Positions 50,725 to 61,785 of a stretch of 64,000 nt of DNA are shown here, in pieces. Every line of letters starts with the position of its first letter. The first letter of the stretch is position 1. The notes below the pieces were generated by a model that saw nothing but the letters and a program-made list of their open reading frames with translations, did not search any database and was not told the DNA's origin. The translations under genes were made by a program, and so were the position numbers. This stretch comes from Melieria omissa (lineage: Eukaryota; Arthropoda; Insecta; Diptera; Ulidiidae). The stretch spans positions 1,922,001 to 1,986,000 of the forward strand of contig OZ020270.1 in assembly GCA_963971225.1 (NCBI GenBank), in the 5' to 3' direction.

Positions 50725-53700
50725 TTGACAATTGAAGGAAGGATAGATGGAAAGTTGTTCGTGTTGACACTGGATACTGGATACTTCTATCATAAAAAGG
50801 AAGCTGCTGAGGAACTGGGAACCCCTGCATGGCATACAGCTGCGGACTGCGACTGGCGAGCGCGCGCCGGTGAGAGGGAAAGTTACAAAAACGATTGCTA
50901 TCGGCACCAGCAGCCTGGAACATGAGTTCATCGTCGCGGACAAAATGGACGACGTGATTATCGGCGTGGATTTCATGATTAGGCATGGTTTTACGCTGGA
51001 CCTGAAGGAAAATGTGCTGAGATATGCCAACGTTGAATTCCCGCTGCACACCGGCTATGAGCGAAGCGTGGCGGTAGGGAAGGTTGTATCGTGTCAACAC
51101 AGGAGGATACCAGCGAATTCTGAGGCGATTGTGTGGGCAAAGGTGGACGAGGACGATGGGACGAGTCGGCTGTGGGTAGTAGAAGCACCGAAACAAGGAC
51201 ACGACAACATCATCATCGGACGTACATTAGTGGAACCTAAAAATGGCAGAATACCAGTCAGAATACTGAACCCCCTGAATGCACCCAGATATGTCGGGAA
51301 AGATGAGGTAATTGGCGAGTGTAAGGAAACTGTAGCAGTGGTCAATTGCGAGAGTAGCCCGCCTGGAGGTAATAAGAAGAGCAGTTTTAACATGGACGCC
51401 ATACCGCAGGAGAACCAGTGGAGCAGCGAGTTGACGGCCAAGCAGAAACAGAAGGCGAGGTCACTCCTGCAGCACTATGGGTCAATATTTGCGGCAGAAG
51501 CAGGCGGAAGAACAGCCATAGTGAAGCACAACATGGACACCGGAAGTGCGAAACCAATCCGCCAACCACCAAGACGAGTTCGTCTGGACAAGAGGGAAGA
51601 GGTCACAAATTTGATTGAAAACATGCGGAAAGAAAAGGTCATAGAGCCTTCGGCAGGTCCTTGGTGCTCGCCGGTCGTGCTAGTCAAGAAAAAGGATGGC
51701 AGTACCCGAAAGCTCAATGACGTGACCAAGAAGGACAGCTATCCACTACCTCGGATCGATGACATCCTGGACACACTGTCAGGCACACAGTGGTTTTCCA
51801 CGCTCGATTTACGCAGCGGCTATTGGCAGGTGGAGCTTGCAGACAAGGACAAGGAGAAAACGGCTTTTAGTGTTGGCGACGGTATGTGGCAGTTCACCGT
51901 CATGCCGTTTGGACTCTGCAACGCACCAGCAACATTCGAGCGGCTAATGGAACGTGTGCTGAAAGGGCTGCATTGGCGGACGTGTCTGGTATACCTCGAC
52001 GACATAATCGTGATGGGCAAAAGCTTCTACGACCACCTGGAAAAGCTGAAGGAGGTATTTGAGCGCATACAGAAAGCCGGGCTTAAACACAACCCAAAGA
52101 AATGCTCGCTGTTTCAAAAAGAGGTCAAATATCTGGGTCAAACGGTTTCCGCTCGCGGAGTACATACGGACGAAGGCAAAATCACGGCGGTGAAGGAGTG
52201 GCCCCGACCACGCAATCTACACGAACTCCGCAGTTTCCTGTGTCTGTGCACATACTACCGCCGATTTGTTCCGGGATTTGCGAACATAGCCTGCAGCTTG
52301 CACAAACTGACGAAAAAGAGCCAAGCTTTCGAGTGGAACGACGAGCAGGAACAGGCTTTTGCACGTCTGAAGGAAAAACTGTGCAGTGCTCCAATTCTGA
52401 CCTTCCCCGTGCCTGGGGAGATGTTTGTGCTGGATACAGATGCAAGCGGGAATAGTATTGGCGGTGTGCTATCATAGATAATAGACGGCCAGGAACAAGT
52501 GATAGCGTACTACAGTAGGGTTTTATCGAAACCGGAACGCAATTACTGTGTGACACGGAGAGAACTGCTGGCGGTATTGGACTGCGTGAAACACTTCCAC
52601 AAATATCTGTATGGACAAAGGTTTCGCCTGCGCACAGATCATGCGGCATTGAAATGGCTCCTGAACTTTAAAGATCCTGAAGGGCAATTGGCGCGGTGGA
52701 TCGAGCGACTGAAGAGCTACGACTACACGATAGAGCATCGCAAAGGCAGTAGCCATGGAAATGCCGATGCCTTGTCCCGCCGTCCGTGCAAAGTCGAATG
52801 CAGGCAGCATTCGACTTTCCGTGCGAGCCGAAAGCAAAGAACAGATAGTGGACGTCCGGTTGGTAAGCGTTATGCCAGAGGATGAGTGGTCGGCGGAGAG
52901 TCTACAAAAAGACCAGCATGAGGATGCGGATCTTGCAAAAATCGTCGAAGGCAAGGAGCAAGGCGCACGTCCAGACTGGCAGGAGATGGCTGGTGAAAGC
53001 CCGATCGCTAAGGCTTACTGGGCACAGTGGAAAAGTCTGCGACTGAAAGAAGGATGCCTGTAATGCGAATGGGAGAGCGCGGATGGTCGGACCAGCAACT
53101 CCCTAATGGTAGTGCCGAAATGCAGAATCAACGAGGTCATTGAGGCATACCATAACGACTCCAGTGGAGGGCACCTAGGCATCACCAAAACCGTCGCCAA
53201 AATAAAAAGACGATTCTACTGGGTAGGATGTCAGGAGTCTGTAGCCGAGTGGATTAAGAGCTGCGACCGATGTTCAGCCGCGAAAGGGCCGACACGAAGA
53301 TCTCGAGGCCGCATGCAGCAGTACAACGTGGGAGCACCCTTCGAGCGGATTGCTATGGACGTCGCCGGCCCATTCCCAACTAGCACTCAAGGCAACAAAT
53401 ATGTGCTGGTGGTAATGGATTACTTCAGCAAATGGCCCGAAGTGTACCCTATTCCTAACCAGGAGGCCACTACGATCTCGAAAAAGCTGGTAAGCAACTG
53501 GGTAGCCAGGTTCGGAGTTCCGTTGGAGTTGCACTCAGATCAAGGCCGGAATTTCGAGTCTACGGTATTCAAGGAAGTGAGCTGTTGGGGATAAAGAAAA
53601 CGCGTACCACTCCTTTGCACCCACTTGAGGAAATTCACCAGAGCCGCACCAAACTGGTCAGCGATAAGGTGAAAGCCAGATATGATCTACGGGCCAACTC

Positions 53701-53941
53701 AGCAGGGTTCCAAGAAGGCGATCTGGTAATGCTCTACAACCCGCAGCGGAGGAAAGGGTTCTCTCCGAAACTTCAAGCGTCATGGGAAGGACCTTACGAA
53801 GTCGTGACGAGGATTAACGACGTGGTATACAGGATTCAACGTTGCAGCAATAAAGGCGCTAAGCTGAAGGTAGTCCATTTGGAGCGCCTGGCGCCTTATC
53901 ACAGCGGAACCTCGGCACTTGTTCGGGACGAACAAGTCTAA
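50725..53941 (+). pseudogene. Gypsy pro-pol, multiply broken
   Basis: Protease start TLDTGYFYHKKEAA is damaged after DTG. Reverse transcriptase (50870-52477) lacks the six codons for FCVDYR: an 18-bp in-frame deletion near 51709 relative to 34849. It keeps YLDDIIVMG. TAG replaces CAG at 52475 in RNase H; a frameshift lies near 52810; TAA at 53061 precedes the integrase; a deletion of roughly 260 bp near 53622 removes the central integrase region (the VERFNRT area). The C-terminal KLVSDKVKAR and LVMLYNPQ segments remain to 53941. Confidence 0.9.
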
Positions 53942-53952
53942 GTGGTGGGCAG

Positions 53953-54423
53953 TGTAACGATAAGACAGTCTGTCGCTGTGCAAAGCAACCCTGTCGCTAC
54001 GCGCCGTGCCATAATTCAACCTGGCAATGATGACCGCGATAATGGAAACTTTTAGTCCAACCTGGCAATGATGGCCGCGATAATGGAAACGTTTAGTCCA
54101 ACCTGGCAATGATGGTCGCGATCATCATGGAAACCTTTAGTCCACTCCGGAATGTGCGAGAACGATCTGCGCGATGGCCGGACAGGTATAAAAGGTAGCC
54201 GGGTGCGGCGCAGCGAGTCAGTCTGATTTTGACTAGTGAAGGTGCCACACGGAGTAATTGTGCAAATACTTAAGTGTAAAGACAGTGAAGTGTTAATCTG
54301 TGAAATAAAGTGATTGTTGGGTTATTTCATTGACTGCGTTTGAGACACTAAGTGTGTTTTGTTTATTTCAAATTACGCAATCCAGAGATACGTACTAGCC
54401 CACTAGAACTAGCATTCGTAACA
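53953..54423 (+). repeat. Gypsy 3' LTR, 471 bp
   Basis: TATAAAAGG near 54186; three successive CCTGGCAATGATGG units in U3, more than in the 5' LTR of the same insertion. Confidence 0.9.
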
Positions 54424-54435
54424 ATATGAAGTCAA

Positions 54436-55205
54436 AGAAACAATATCCTTTTTTGAAAAATTTTATGAAGAAGGACATCAACGACGTCAACTAATTTTTT
54501 ATCCTTGAATATCCTGGAACCCGTGAGAGCTAAATTAATATAAGTGACCTCTGGTAAAAAAGCATTCAAAGATCTATTAATTGAATAATTGATTGGCACG
54601 ACAGCCCGCTTGCGCGAGACTAAGGCCTAGCTTCCCGCAACCACCCGTGTTGTGCGTGTGAATTTTGTACGCGGGTGGAAGGGACCTACAGTTTTATGCC
54701 GGTTCCGAACGGCAGGTTGGGAGCTTTTTCATAGGCAATTTTTACTCTCAGAGGTTGGCCATTTCCAGCTGAGAGGACAGCCACCGAAAGAGAAAACGAG
54801 TTTCCCGTTATTTTCTTTTTTAGGTGTTACTACATGCGGAATTTGAACTTGCGTCGCTCTGCATGCGACTTCAAAGATCTATACTGCATATTAATTTCAT
54901 TTCAATCACTTTAACTGTTAAGCCACTACAGCGTTTCAAAAATTATACACTGCTGAATTCATGTTTTTATGTACAGAATATCTCGTAGCTGCTTACTTAA
55001 AACATCGTATGTACCAAAGCACATTTTTTGAATCGTTGTAGGTTCTTAACTGTAACTATAGGTGCTTGAATGCTTTTTCACCAGAAGTCACTTATATAAA
55101 TTTAGCTCTCACGGTTTCCAGGATATTTAAGGATATAAATTTAATTGAAGTCCTTTATATCCTTTTTCATAAAATGTTTCCAAAAAGGATATTGTGTCAT
55201 CGACG
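54436..55205. mobile_element. Hairpin element with ~130-bp arms, host of a SINE
   Basis: Left arm (ACAATATCCTTTTTTGAAAA ... GGAACCCGTGAGAGCTAAAT ... AAAGCATTCAA, 54440-54570) is imperfectly inverted at 55066-55200. Without the SINE it would be about 460 bp. The left edge touches the gypsy duplication, so its true end may be cut. No ORF. Confidence 0.65.
54578..54869 (-). mobile_element. tRNA-derived SINE, 5'-truncated, 13-bp TSD
   Basis: Same family as 46316-46645 but missing about 37 bp of the head including the A box. It keeps a better B box on the reverse strand (GTTCAAATTCC). The duplication TTCAAAGATCTAT is exact (54565-54577 and 54870-54882). 5' truncation with a perfect duplication is the signature of target-primed reverse transcription. 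Confidence 0.9.
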
Positions 55206-55283
55206 TCTAGCGTGTTTCATTTGACGTAAAAATTATTCCTTTATGACATTTGAGTCAAAATATATGATGTTTTAAAAGTTTCA

Positions 55284-55440
55284 GTAAGGGGCATTAAGCC
55301 GCCATCTTTAAACTGCATTTAAAAAAAAACGAGAACATTCCGGGAAAAATCCCTTGGCACTTTTTCATCTACTGAGGTCCTCCATCGAAAGAGACGGGTT
55401 TGAGCTTGTCCCTTTTTTCAGTGTTACACTGTGTTATCAG
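55284..55440 (+). mobile_element. Fragment of the long-TIR DNA transposon family
   Basis: CCATCTTTAAACTGCATTTA, GAACATTCCGGGAAAAATCC and TTGGCACTTTTTCATCTACT match 42268-42425, the 3' non-coding part of the element at 39392-42981. Only this piece is visible here. Confidence 0.75.
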
Positions 55441-55700
55441 CAATGAAGTCAAATTTTCGGGCACTGTTTATCAAATGGTATTTCAGAATCTACAAATATT
55501 GATGTGCGTCTATGGTACTTTCAATAAATGTTAACTCTTCTACCCCTTTGCTTGAAATGCCACCCCCACCATGACTGATAGTTTGCCAAACTTCACATTT
55601 GGAATTACATTGCGATTTTCCAATGCTTTTAGAGGCTACCGCCATACTTTATTGGGGCCGTCGTTGTAGTACATCATGGAAGTAAGGCTGAAAGTAAATG
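55441..55700. other. Junction region upstream of the CR1/Jockey-type LINE
   Basis: No gene. The exact 5' end of the LINE could not be placed. Confidence 0.4.
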
Positions 55701-55746
55701 TGAAAGAGGAGTTCAAAGGGATCGACTTAGGCAACATACCGACTGC

Positions 55747-56412
55747 TTGTTTGATAGACTCTCGGCTGAAATAGCTCGGGTAGTAAGCAATTTGGAGAGC
55801 GAAGTAAGCTCTATCAGCGCTAATTTCGCAAAGTATGATGAAAAAATGCACTGCTTGCAGGAACAAATTAACGCTCTGACGGCGCGATGTGATGAGCTTT
55901 CACAACAGCTAAGCAAAAACAATAATCACCACAGCACGGTTGATCATTCTTTGGATGCTGTTCTTTTCGGTGTGCCTTTTTCGAAGGAGGAAAATCTCAA
56001 AAGCGTTTTCAATTTAATTTGTCGCTCTATTGATTTTTTGTCTCCTCAGCTTAAAGATATTTTTCGCATCAAGTCAATATCTAACTACTCCAATCCTGCG
56101 GTCATCATAAAATTTTACACTCCTTACGATCGCAATCGGGTGCTGAAGGCTCTTGGCGATTATCGCCGGCAAGCAAAACAAGCAGTCAACCTGAGAAATG
56201 CTGGAATTGACTCTGACAACAACGTCTACATACATGAAAGCATCTCAGCTGATACCCGAAAAGTTTTACATGCAGCGATTGCCTGTAAGCGCAAGAAAAG
56301 TATCTATAATGCGTTTACTCTGCGTGGCTCCGTGTACATCAGATTGGAGAAAAACGGAGATGGAATTAAAGTCGATAGCATTGAGGAACTGCGGAAAGTT
56401 ATGTTAAACATA
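55747..56412 (+). pseudogene. LINE ORF1 protein with coiled coil
   Basis: N-terminal heptad coiled coil (LESEVSSISANFAKYDEKMH then LQEQINALTARCDELSQQL), then a globular part with LDAVLFGVPFSKEENL, VIIKFYTPYDRNRVLKALGD, YIHESISADTRKVLHAAIAC and SVYIRLEKNGDGI. The order (coiled coil, RRM-like KF--P-DR--VLKA, then a C-terminal domain with Y-HES) is that of nucleic-acid chaperone ORF1p of several LINE clades. The frame runs straight into a piece of RT because of an internal deletion near 56415. A zinc finger N-terminal to the coiled coil may be missing. Confidence 0.7.
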
Positions 56413-56423
56413 TCAATGAGGGC

Positions 56424-56711
56424 GTCCTCTTGTCACCTTTCCAATCTGGTTTTAGGGCAGGGCACAGCTGTTCCACAGCCATAGTCAAGGTTTTAGATGA
56501 CATCAGAGCGGCTTACGACATGGGACATGTATCCCTGCTTTGCCTTCTGGATTTCTACAAAGCATTCGATTCTGTAGATCATTTAATACTTTGCAATAAG
56601 CTTAAATCAAACTTTGGGTTCTCTCCTCGGGCAGTCCGTCTGATGTATAGCTACCTAGCTGGAAGATCTCAAAGGGTAAGGGTGGGTAAATGTCTGTCTG
56701 AATTCAATATA
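56424..56711 (+). pseudogene. LINE reverse transcriptase, piece 1
   Basis: SPFQSGFRAGHSCSTAIVKV, then LLCLLDFYKAFDSVDHLILC with the first catalytic Asp, then YSYLAGRSQRVRVGKCLSEF. It ends at the TA of the pogo-like MITE. Confidence 0.85.
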
Positions 56712-57474
56712 CAGCTAACCCTTCTACAACGCGGGGAATAGGTTCCCAATAAATGCTGCGTTGTAAGAAATCGTGTTGTAGGAGATATGAACTCCATACA
56801 AAAATCAGAGTTTGGTTCCAAAGCAAAAAATTGTTCAATAAAATATTGGAATTTATATAGTAAAAATATGTGCTTAATATATTTTTGTGTATTTATTTGT
56901 TGAGTCATAGGAACATACATATTATGTAATTTAATAACACTTCATTTATTTAAACAAAAACTGTTTCACTGGAATTAGACTGAATATTTTTTCGCAATTT
57001 TTTACACGCGTTTTTAGATTGATGCTCTTATTTGCAATGGCGACAACAAACTAACAAAAAAATTACTACATCAAATGAAAGTAGCATAAATCGTTGTGTG
57101 ATGTTAGAACCGCGGGGAAACCCCTTTTTTGTATTTTGTCGTTGTAGAACATTATTTTGACAGCTCTTAAGATGTTGGACAAGAGACTACACAATTACGT
57201 ATTTGATTGTCACTTTGTAAACACATGTTCATGTAGGGTGGCAATGCTATAAAAAAGATAGCTATGAAAGTATGAACAAAATGCAAAGAATTTTATTTGG
57301 GAAAGAAAACCTTTTTCAAATTAAAATAGTAAATATTTGAAAAAATTTTCGTACATAAAAATTTTCGTAAAAATCGCGTTGTAAGAGTAGCGTTGTAAGA
57401 AAATGTCCGCATTTTGGGAACCGCGTTGTAGCGAAAACGAGTTATAGGAACCCGCGTTGTAGGAGGGTTACCTG
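56712..57474. mobile_element. Pogo-like MITE, uninterrupted copy
   Basis: 763 bp, TIRs CAGCTAACCCTTCTACAACG and inverse, flanked by TA (56710-56711, 57475-57476), inserted in LINE RT coding sequence. It is collinear with 44631-48107 and so provides empty sites for the three insertions there. Confidence 0.9.
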
Positions 57475-57476
57475 TA

Positions 57477-57529
57477 TTAACTTGTGGTGTGCCACAAGGG
57501 TCAGTTCTTGGTCCGGTCTTATTCACTAT
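57477..57529 (+). pseudogene. LINE reverse transcriptase, piece 2
   Basis: TCGVPQGSVLGPVLFT: the PQGS/VLGPLLF motif that precedes the catalytic ADD box. It ends in the hAT target duplication TTCACTAT. Confidence 0.85.
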
Positions 57530-58132
57530 CAGTGTTGGGACTTATTACTTTTGATAGTAACATATTATTTATTACACATTACTGACATTTGAAAGTAATA
57601 TCGTTACATTACTTATTACTGGAAATGTGAAGTAATGTATCACAAAGTAATATATTATTTTCCGTCAACGAATCGAAATATTTGCGAAATTTCCAGCTAT
57701 TAAAAGTAGTCATTCTGCAAAAAAAACAATCACGTTAAATGTTTATTTAATTTTGAATTACAATTTGAATTTCGTCACCTTTTTTGTTAAAACCTCTTGA
57801 ATTTGCTTGAATTTGCTTGCAAATGTTAATTGTTTCTCCACTACCAAACTCAGTTGGAAATGAAAGAGGCGAGCTATGTCTAGTACGAACAAGTGCAGTG
57901 TTGCATAGTTGTAATAGATCTTAATTATGTTATCAGTGCTGCTGGTTTACATGAAAAAGAGAACTTTGTTGACTAAAAAGTAATATTGTAATAAGTAACT
58001 TGAAAAAAAGTAATAATGTTACTGAAGGTGATTACTTATGGGGAAAAGTAACTAGTTACACTACATTTTTAAAGCCAAAGTAATATACTACGTAATTAGT
58101 TACACTACTTTAATATATTAGTCACAACACTG
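57530..58132. mobile_element. hAT MITE (CAGTGTTG ends) with 8-bp TSD
   Basis: CAGTGTTGGGACTTATTAC (left) and the inverse of CAGTGTTGTGACTAATATA (right), flanked by exact TTCACTAT (57522-57529, 58133-58140). 603 bp, non-coding, with AAGTAAT/GTAACT repeats near both ends. Confidence 0.95.
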
Positions 58133-58731
58133 TTCACTATGTACATAAATGACATTGCCAATAAATGTCAGCATGCTACTATGCATGCATATGCCGATGA
58201 CCTCCAACTGTACTTATCAAGGCCAATCGGTCTCGTTGAAGACCTTTGTGCCAGGTTGAACGATGACCTGAACGCAATAGAAGCATGGGCCGGGGACAAT
58301 AAGTTGAGGTTAAATCCTCTAAAATCTTTTGTTTTGCCAATTTCTAAAAATGCCTACTCATTTGCTGAATTACCACCAATTTAGCTCAAAAATTTACCTT
58401 TACAATTTGTAAGCAAGGTAAAAAACTTAGGGTTTTATATAAACTGTACTCTTTCTTGTGAGGATCATATAAGTTCTGTGGTGAGCCAAGTTTATTGCAC
58501 CCTACGTAACCTGAGAAGGACTGCATCATTCGTACCAGTTGAAACTAGACGGAAACTGGTACTTCATCTGATACTGTCAGTCATATCCTACTCGGAGGTA
58601 GTCTATAGCTCGTTTGACTCTAGGTCCAAGCAAAAACTTCAAGTCGCTTTCAATAATGCAATTCGATATGTGTACGGTCTTAGAAAGCATGACCACATAT
58701 CTGATCATAGTCATCTGCTGCTTGGTTGTAG
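58133..58731 (+). pseudogene. LINE reverse transcriptase, piece 3
   Basis: Contains YINDIANKC and the catalytic MHAYADDLQLYLSRPI (58166-58220), then NAIEAWAGDNKLRLNPLKSF. A stop is at 58381. It continues as LVSKVKNLGFYINCTLSC-type sequence, then VSQVYCTLRNLRRTASFVPV and NAIRYVYGLRKHDHISDH. It ends at the target duplication GGTTGTAG (58724-58731). Confidence 0.85.
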
Positions 58732-59757
58732 CAGGGGCGTAGCCAGAACTTGGTCATGGGGGGGTTTTAAAAATTTTATATTTTGAACTTTCAGGACTAA
58801 AATATGTTAGGTATGGAACACATTGTGTATCTCATATATGTATATTTTGGATGGGTCTCGGCTAATACAAAATATTGTTTCGCACGGTGTGATAAATGTA
58901 AAGTTGGTGTTTTCACTCAGTGCATCATAACTTTGTCATTTTTCTTTCGATTCCATTGATTAATATTTCATCTTAGATTTTAAAACCAGAGGAGATAATT
59001 TATTTTATCTATAAAATAACTTTCACCGTCAGTAACTTTCTCAAATCGCATCTGATTTGGACAATCTGTATATTGCGAAAGGCTAAAGTTCTATCTTCTA
59101 ATCGACGGTCAATTTGTGTTAGTCGGAGGATTCGTTAACGAGATATGTGCTCATAACTGAAACAACAGGGAAAAAACTGGTTTTCGAAGATTTTTCGAAA
59201 ACGCTTCTTACAAAAATGTTTTGATTTTCAGTTTCGTATTCCGTCGCTCAAAGTAAGTCTAGAAAATACCTAATAAAATTGCGGCGGAAGCGCCTGGCGA
59301 TATCCAGGTGGGTATTGGTCAAGGAGGAATACAAAAATCTTTTTACTTAACTTTCGGCTATCGAAAGACGCCATCTCATCGATAGACACCTGTGACAGAT
59401 TTTTTGACTAAAAGTCGCATTTTCACCATCAACCACTCCTGGTTTCACCTGGTGCGGCATCGTGTTTTTGGGATGTAGAACCCTTACAAAGCGCTTGCAC
59501 CGACATCCTGCAGGACATTCCAGTCGATGATCTAAAACACTCATTAGATCATGCAGATAGCTTTATTAAGCCTGAAGGGGACTATTAAAAAAAAACATTT
59601 CCATTTTACCAAAACATTTTTGGTTATTATTTTTTTTAAAGGTGACCTCTTTGCTAATGTGGGAACTTACATACCATACATAGTGATCGAAAATTTTAAA
59701 TAATTATAGGCCATGGGGGTTCCGACACCCAAAACCCCTCCCTTGGCTACGCCCCTG
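58732..59757. mobile_element. hAT element (CAGGGGCGTAGCCA ends) with 8-bp TSD
   Basis: Left CAGGGGCGTAGCCAGAAC and right GGCTACGCCCCTG are inverted, flanked by exact GGTTGTAG (58724-58731, 59758-59765). 1,026 bp with no transposase ORF. GGGGGGTTTT/AAAACCCCTC extends the imperfect TIR. Confidence 0.95.
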
Positions 59758-60030
59758 GGTTGTAGCTTACCAAACTTCTTAGCTGCCAGGAACTGCTTAT
59801 TTCTGCACAGGCTAATTCATACGAAAACACCTTTATATTTGTTTGAAAAGCTGCAGTTCTGCAAGTCTAGGAGGAGGATGAACCTTGTTGCACCGACATT
59901 TAACTTTGTCAATTCCGGCAGGCTATTTTACGTGACCGCAATTAGAATGTGGAATTCATTGCCAATTAATGTCAAAAGTGAATCCAATAGCCACATCTTT
60001 AAGCATCTTCTTTTCCAGCATTTCTCCTAA
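59758..60030 (+). pseudogene. LINE ORF2 C-terminal end
   Basis: GCSLPNFLAARNCLFLHRLI then TAIRMWNSLPINVKSES and KHLLFQHFS before a TAA. The R-WNSLP motif near the end is characteristic of the C-terminal region of many CR1/Jockey-type LINE polyproteins. In frame to its end. Confidence 0.8.
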
Positions 60031-60195
60031 TTATCTATCCGCTTTAATCCTCTTATCCTATCCTTTCCTTTAATCCTATCCTTTTTAATATAATTTATAT
60101 TTAAAATTTAATATTATTTATTATCATTGTTATTTCTCTGTTTTAATGTATTTTGTTTTTGTAGCATTTAAAAGTCAAAACTTGTATGCTGACAT

Positions 60196-60228
60196 AAATC
60201 AATAAATAAATAAATAAATAAATAAAAT
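60196..60228 (+). repeat. AATAA tandem tail of the LINE
   Basis: Six or so AAAT/AATA units (CAATAAATAAATAAATAAAT...) end the LINE and join the interrupted Tc1-like gene. Confidence 0.85.
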
Positions 60229-60732
60229 AATTTTGGTTTCGTCACAAAATATGACATCATCGCAGAATTCATTTGGCTTAGAAATGTGAATCGTTGCAAA
60301 AGATAATCGCCTTTCAATGTGCTGCACTGAAAGCAATGGTTTTTTTCTAGCAACTCTGGAAGTGTACCTGTGTTTTTTTAAGACTTATCTTATTGTTTCG
60401 TCGGACATATCAACACCATACACTTCCTTAAGCACACTTACAAGGTTCCTAGCCGAAATTCGCGGCTTATCATTTACTTTTATAATTAAAAACCGTTGTG
60501 TCCTTTCGGATAATTTACGCGGGCGACCGGTCGATGGTTTTGCATCTTATCTACCCTCTTTTTCTGTGCGGCTTAAAATATTGTAAATTGTCTGTATAGT
60601 CAAAGCGAACATCTCTACTAACTCCCGAACATTTTTTCCAATGTGGTGGTTGTAATAAACAAACTGAGCTACTTCAAATGTCGTCCTTTTTCCAGGCATT
60701 TCAAGTTTATTTGTATCTGATCACAACTACTG
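60229..60732 (-). pseudogene. Tc1-like transposase, N-terminal half
   Basis: Starts at MPGKRTTFEVAQFVYYNHHI (60699) and reads HTH motifs (VRELVEMFALTIQTIYNIL), KPSTGRPRKLSERTQRFLI (the GRPRKL AT-hook-like element of Tc1 transposases), RISARNLVSVLKEVYG, then DVIFCDET, the first catalytic Asp motif. Two in-frame stops (near 60549 and 60382). The LINE tail cuts it off just after the first D. Just upstream of the ATG, CAGTAGTTGTGATCA beside TA (60718-60734, reverse strand) is a candidate terminus, unusually close to the start codon. Confidence 0.8.
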
Positions 60733-60734
60733 TA

Positions 60735-60969
60735 CCTGACTTCCTAATCGCATTTAAATCTTATGATATTGCGAAAATATAAAACAACGCATGCAGAGCA
60801 TCGGACCCATAACTGTACAATAGCTCGGCGCGCGACAGTAAGGCGCCTACAGCGCTAAAGAGGAAATGGAAAAACCCTTTGTTGACAAGCAAATTTGTGA
60901 GATCGTTTTGTTTTCGTTCCTGCATTTTGTTCCACTTTCTTGCTATTGCATTTTTTTACACTGTTCGCT
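60735..60969. other. Spacer, nothing recognised
   Basis: No ORF or repeat with support. Confidence 0.4.
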
Positions 60970-61208
60970 TTAACACGTTCACGCCGGCGCGGGCCACCAG
61001 TGGCCCGCGCTAGACTGTCTCATCGGACGACGCGTACTGCCGGTGGTACGCATTCGATTGTGCTATTAGACGCTGAAAATTAAAATAATAAAAATTTAAC
61101 GTATTTTCATTAAAAACATTTAATGAAAGCCAGATGAAGCACGGCATTAATTTCAGCGCCGCCTCACAGCAAAAACAATTAAAATCGGCCCCGGCGTGAA
61201 CGTGTTAA
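60970..61208. mobile_element. TTAA-flanked MITE with 18-bp matching ends
   Basis: Left TTAACACGTTCACGCCGG (60970-60987) is exactly inverted at the right end (to 61208). The terminus shares TTAACACGTTC with the MITE at 3831-4127, but the interiors differ. GCGCGGGCCACCAGTGGCCCGCGC near the left end is a near-perfect palindrome. A piggyBac-type origin is inferred from TTAA. Confidence 0.7.
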
Positions 61209-61428
61209 AATACATCAAATTAATGTCTCGAACGAGAAAATTAATAAAAATTTTTATCTCGCGGAATTTGGTGCGTAGAAAATACAAAAACTATGGGGCA
61301 GTTGAGGATAACGTGCAAATATTTGGGCAAATATATGCCGTTTCGAATATTTGCCATCAACACTGCGCGCACTTTTTAAAACTTCATGGCAACTACCGCT
61401 TTGGAATCCGAAAACAATTCACACTTAC
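61209..61428. other. Possible intron or spacer left of the Myb-like exon
   Basis: If the exon at 61429-61536 is real, its reverse-strand intron would start here. No acceptor or second exon could be assigned; the 121-residue forward frame has no family similarity. Confidence 0.3.
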
Positions 61429-61536
61429 CTTTAACTGCGTCGCTTCTTGCAAAAAATTTAAAATTTTGCGAGTCTCCTCCTCTGTCCACTTTCTGTTAGG
61501 TTTTTCTCTTTTAATTTTCGTTTTCAACGGCTCCAT
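61429..61536 (-). CDS. Possible first exon of a Myb/SANT-like protein
   Basis: Reverse strand: MEPLKTKIKREKPNRKW then TEEETRKILNFLQEATQLK, exactly 36 codons, followed by the consensus donor G|GTAAGT (61428-61423). W-TEEET--IL-FL resembles the start of Myb/SANT-like DNA-binding domains, which occur in fly regulators and in the accessory protein of Harbinger transposons. No downstream exon was found, so this may be a host gene exon or a TE exon. Confidence 0.35.
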
Positions 61537-61785
61537 TTCGACAATTGTGACAACTGATTGATTGTCAAATCTCTTTTCCCCATGCCGAAAAATATGCAAT
61601 AGAGTTTCAGTGTGGGAAATTTGCCGCTGCTCGGCAAATGGGTACATTTTGTTGTTGCGTTGAAAATATTTGCCATGACATATTCTCCATGCCATTATTC
61701 CAGACCGTTTGCACGTTATCCTGAACTGCCCTTATGTTTTTTCCCATTGCAAAAACACTTTATTGACAAAATGTATATATATTCA

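Larger units (their letters stand above)
48972..54423 (+). mobile_element. Gypsy-type LTR retrotransposon, both LTRs, ATAT TSD
   Basis: LTRs 48972-49374 and 53953-54423, flanked by ATAT (48968-48971 and 54424-54427). Gag-pro-pol lies in between, with no env. The primer-binding sequence TGGTGTCAGAAGTGGGAT follows the 5' LTR and suits a tRNA-Leu primer, as in mdg3/micropia-type gypsy elements. Stops, an in-frame RT deletion and an integrase deletion show that it is defective. Confidence 0.9.
55700..60228 (+). mobile_element. CR1/Jockey-type LINE, internally deleted and interrupted three times
   Basis: Order: ORF1 (55747-56412), deletion joining directly to the RT (56430), then RT pieces separated by a pogo-like MITE (56712-57474), a hAT MITE (57530-58132) and a hAT element (58732-59757), then the C-terminal end (59758-60030) and an AATAA-type tail (60200-60228). 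Each insertion is bounded by its own target duplication, so the host sequence can be followed across. The endonuclease domain is missing. Confidence 0.8.
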
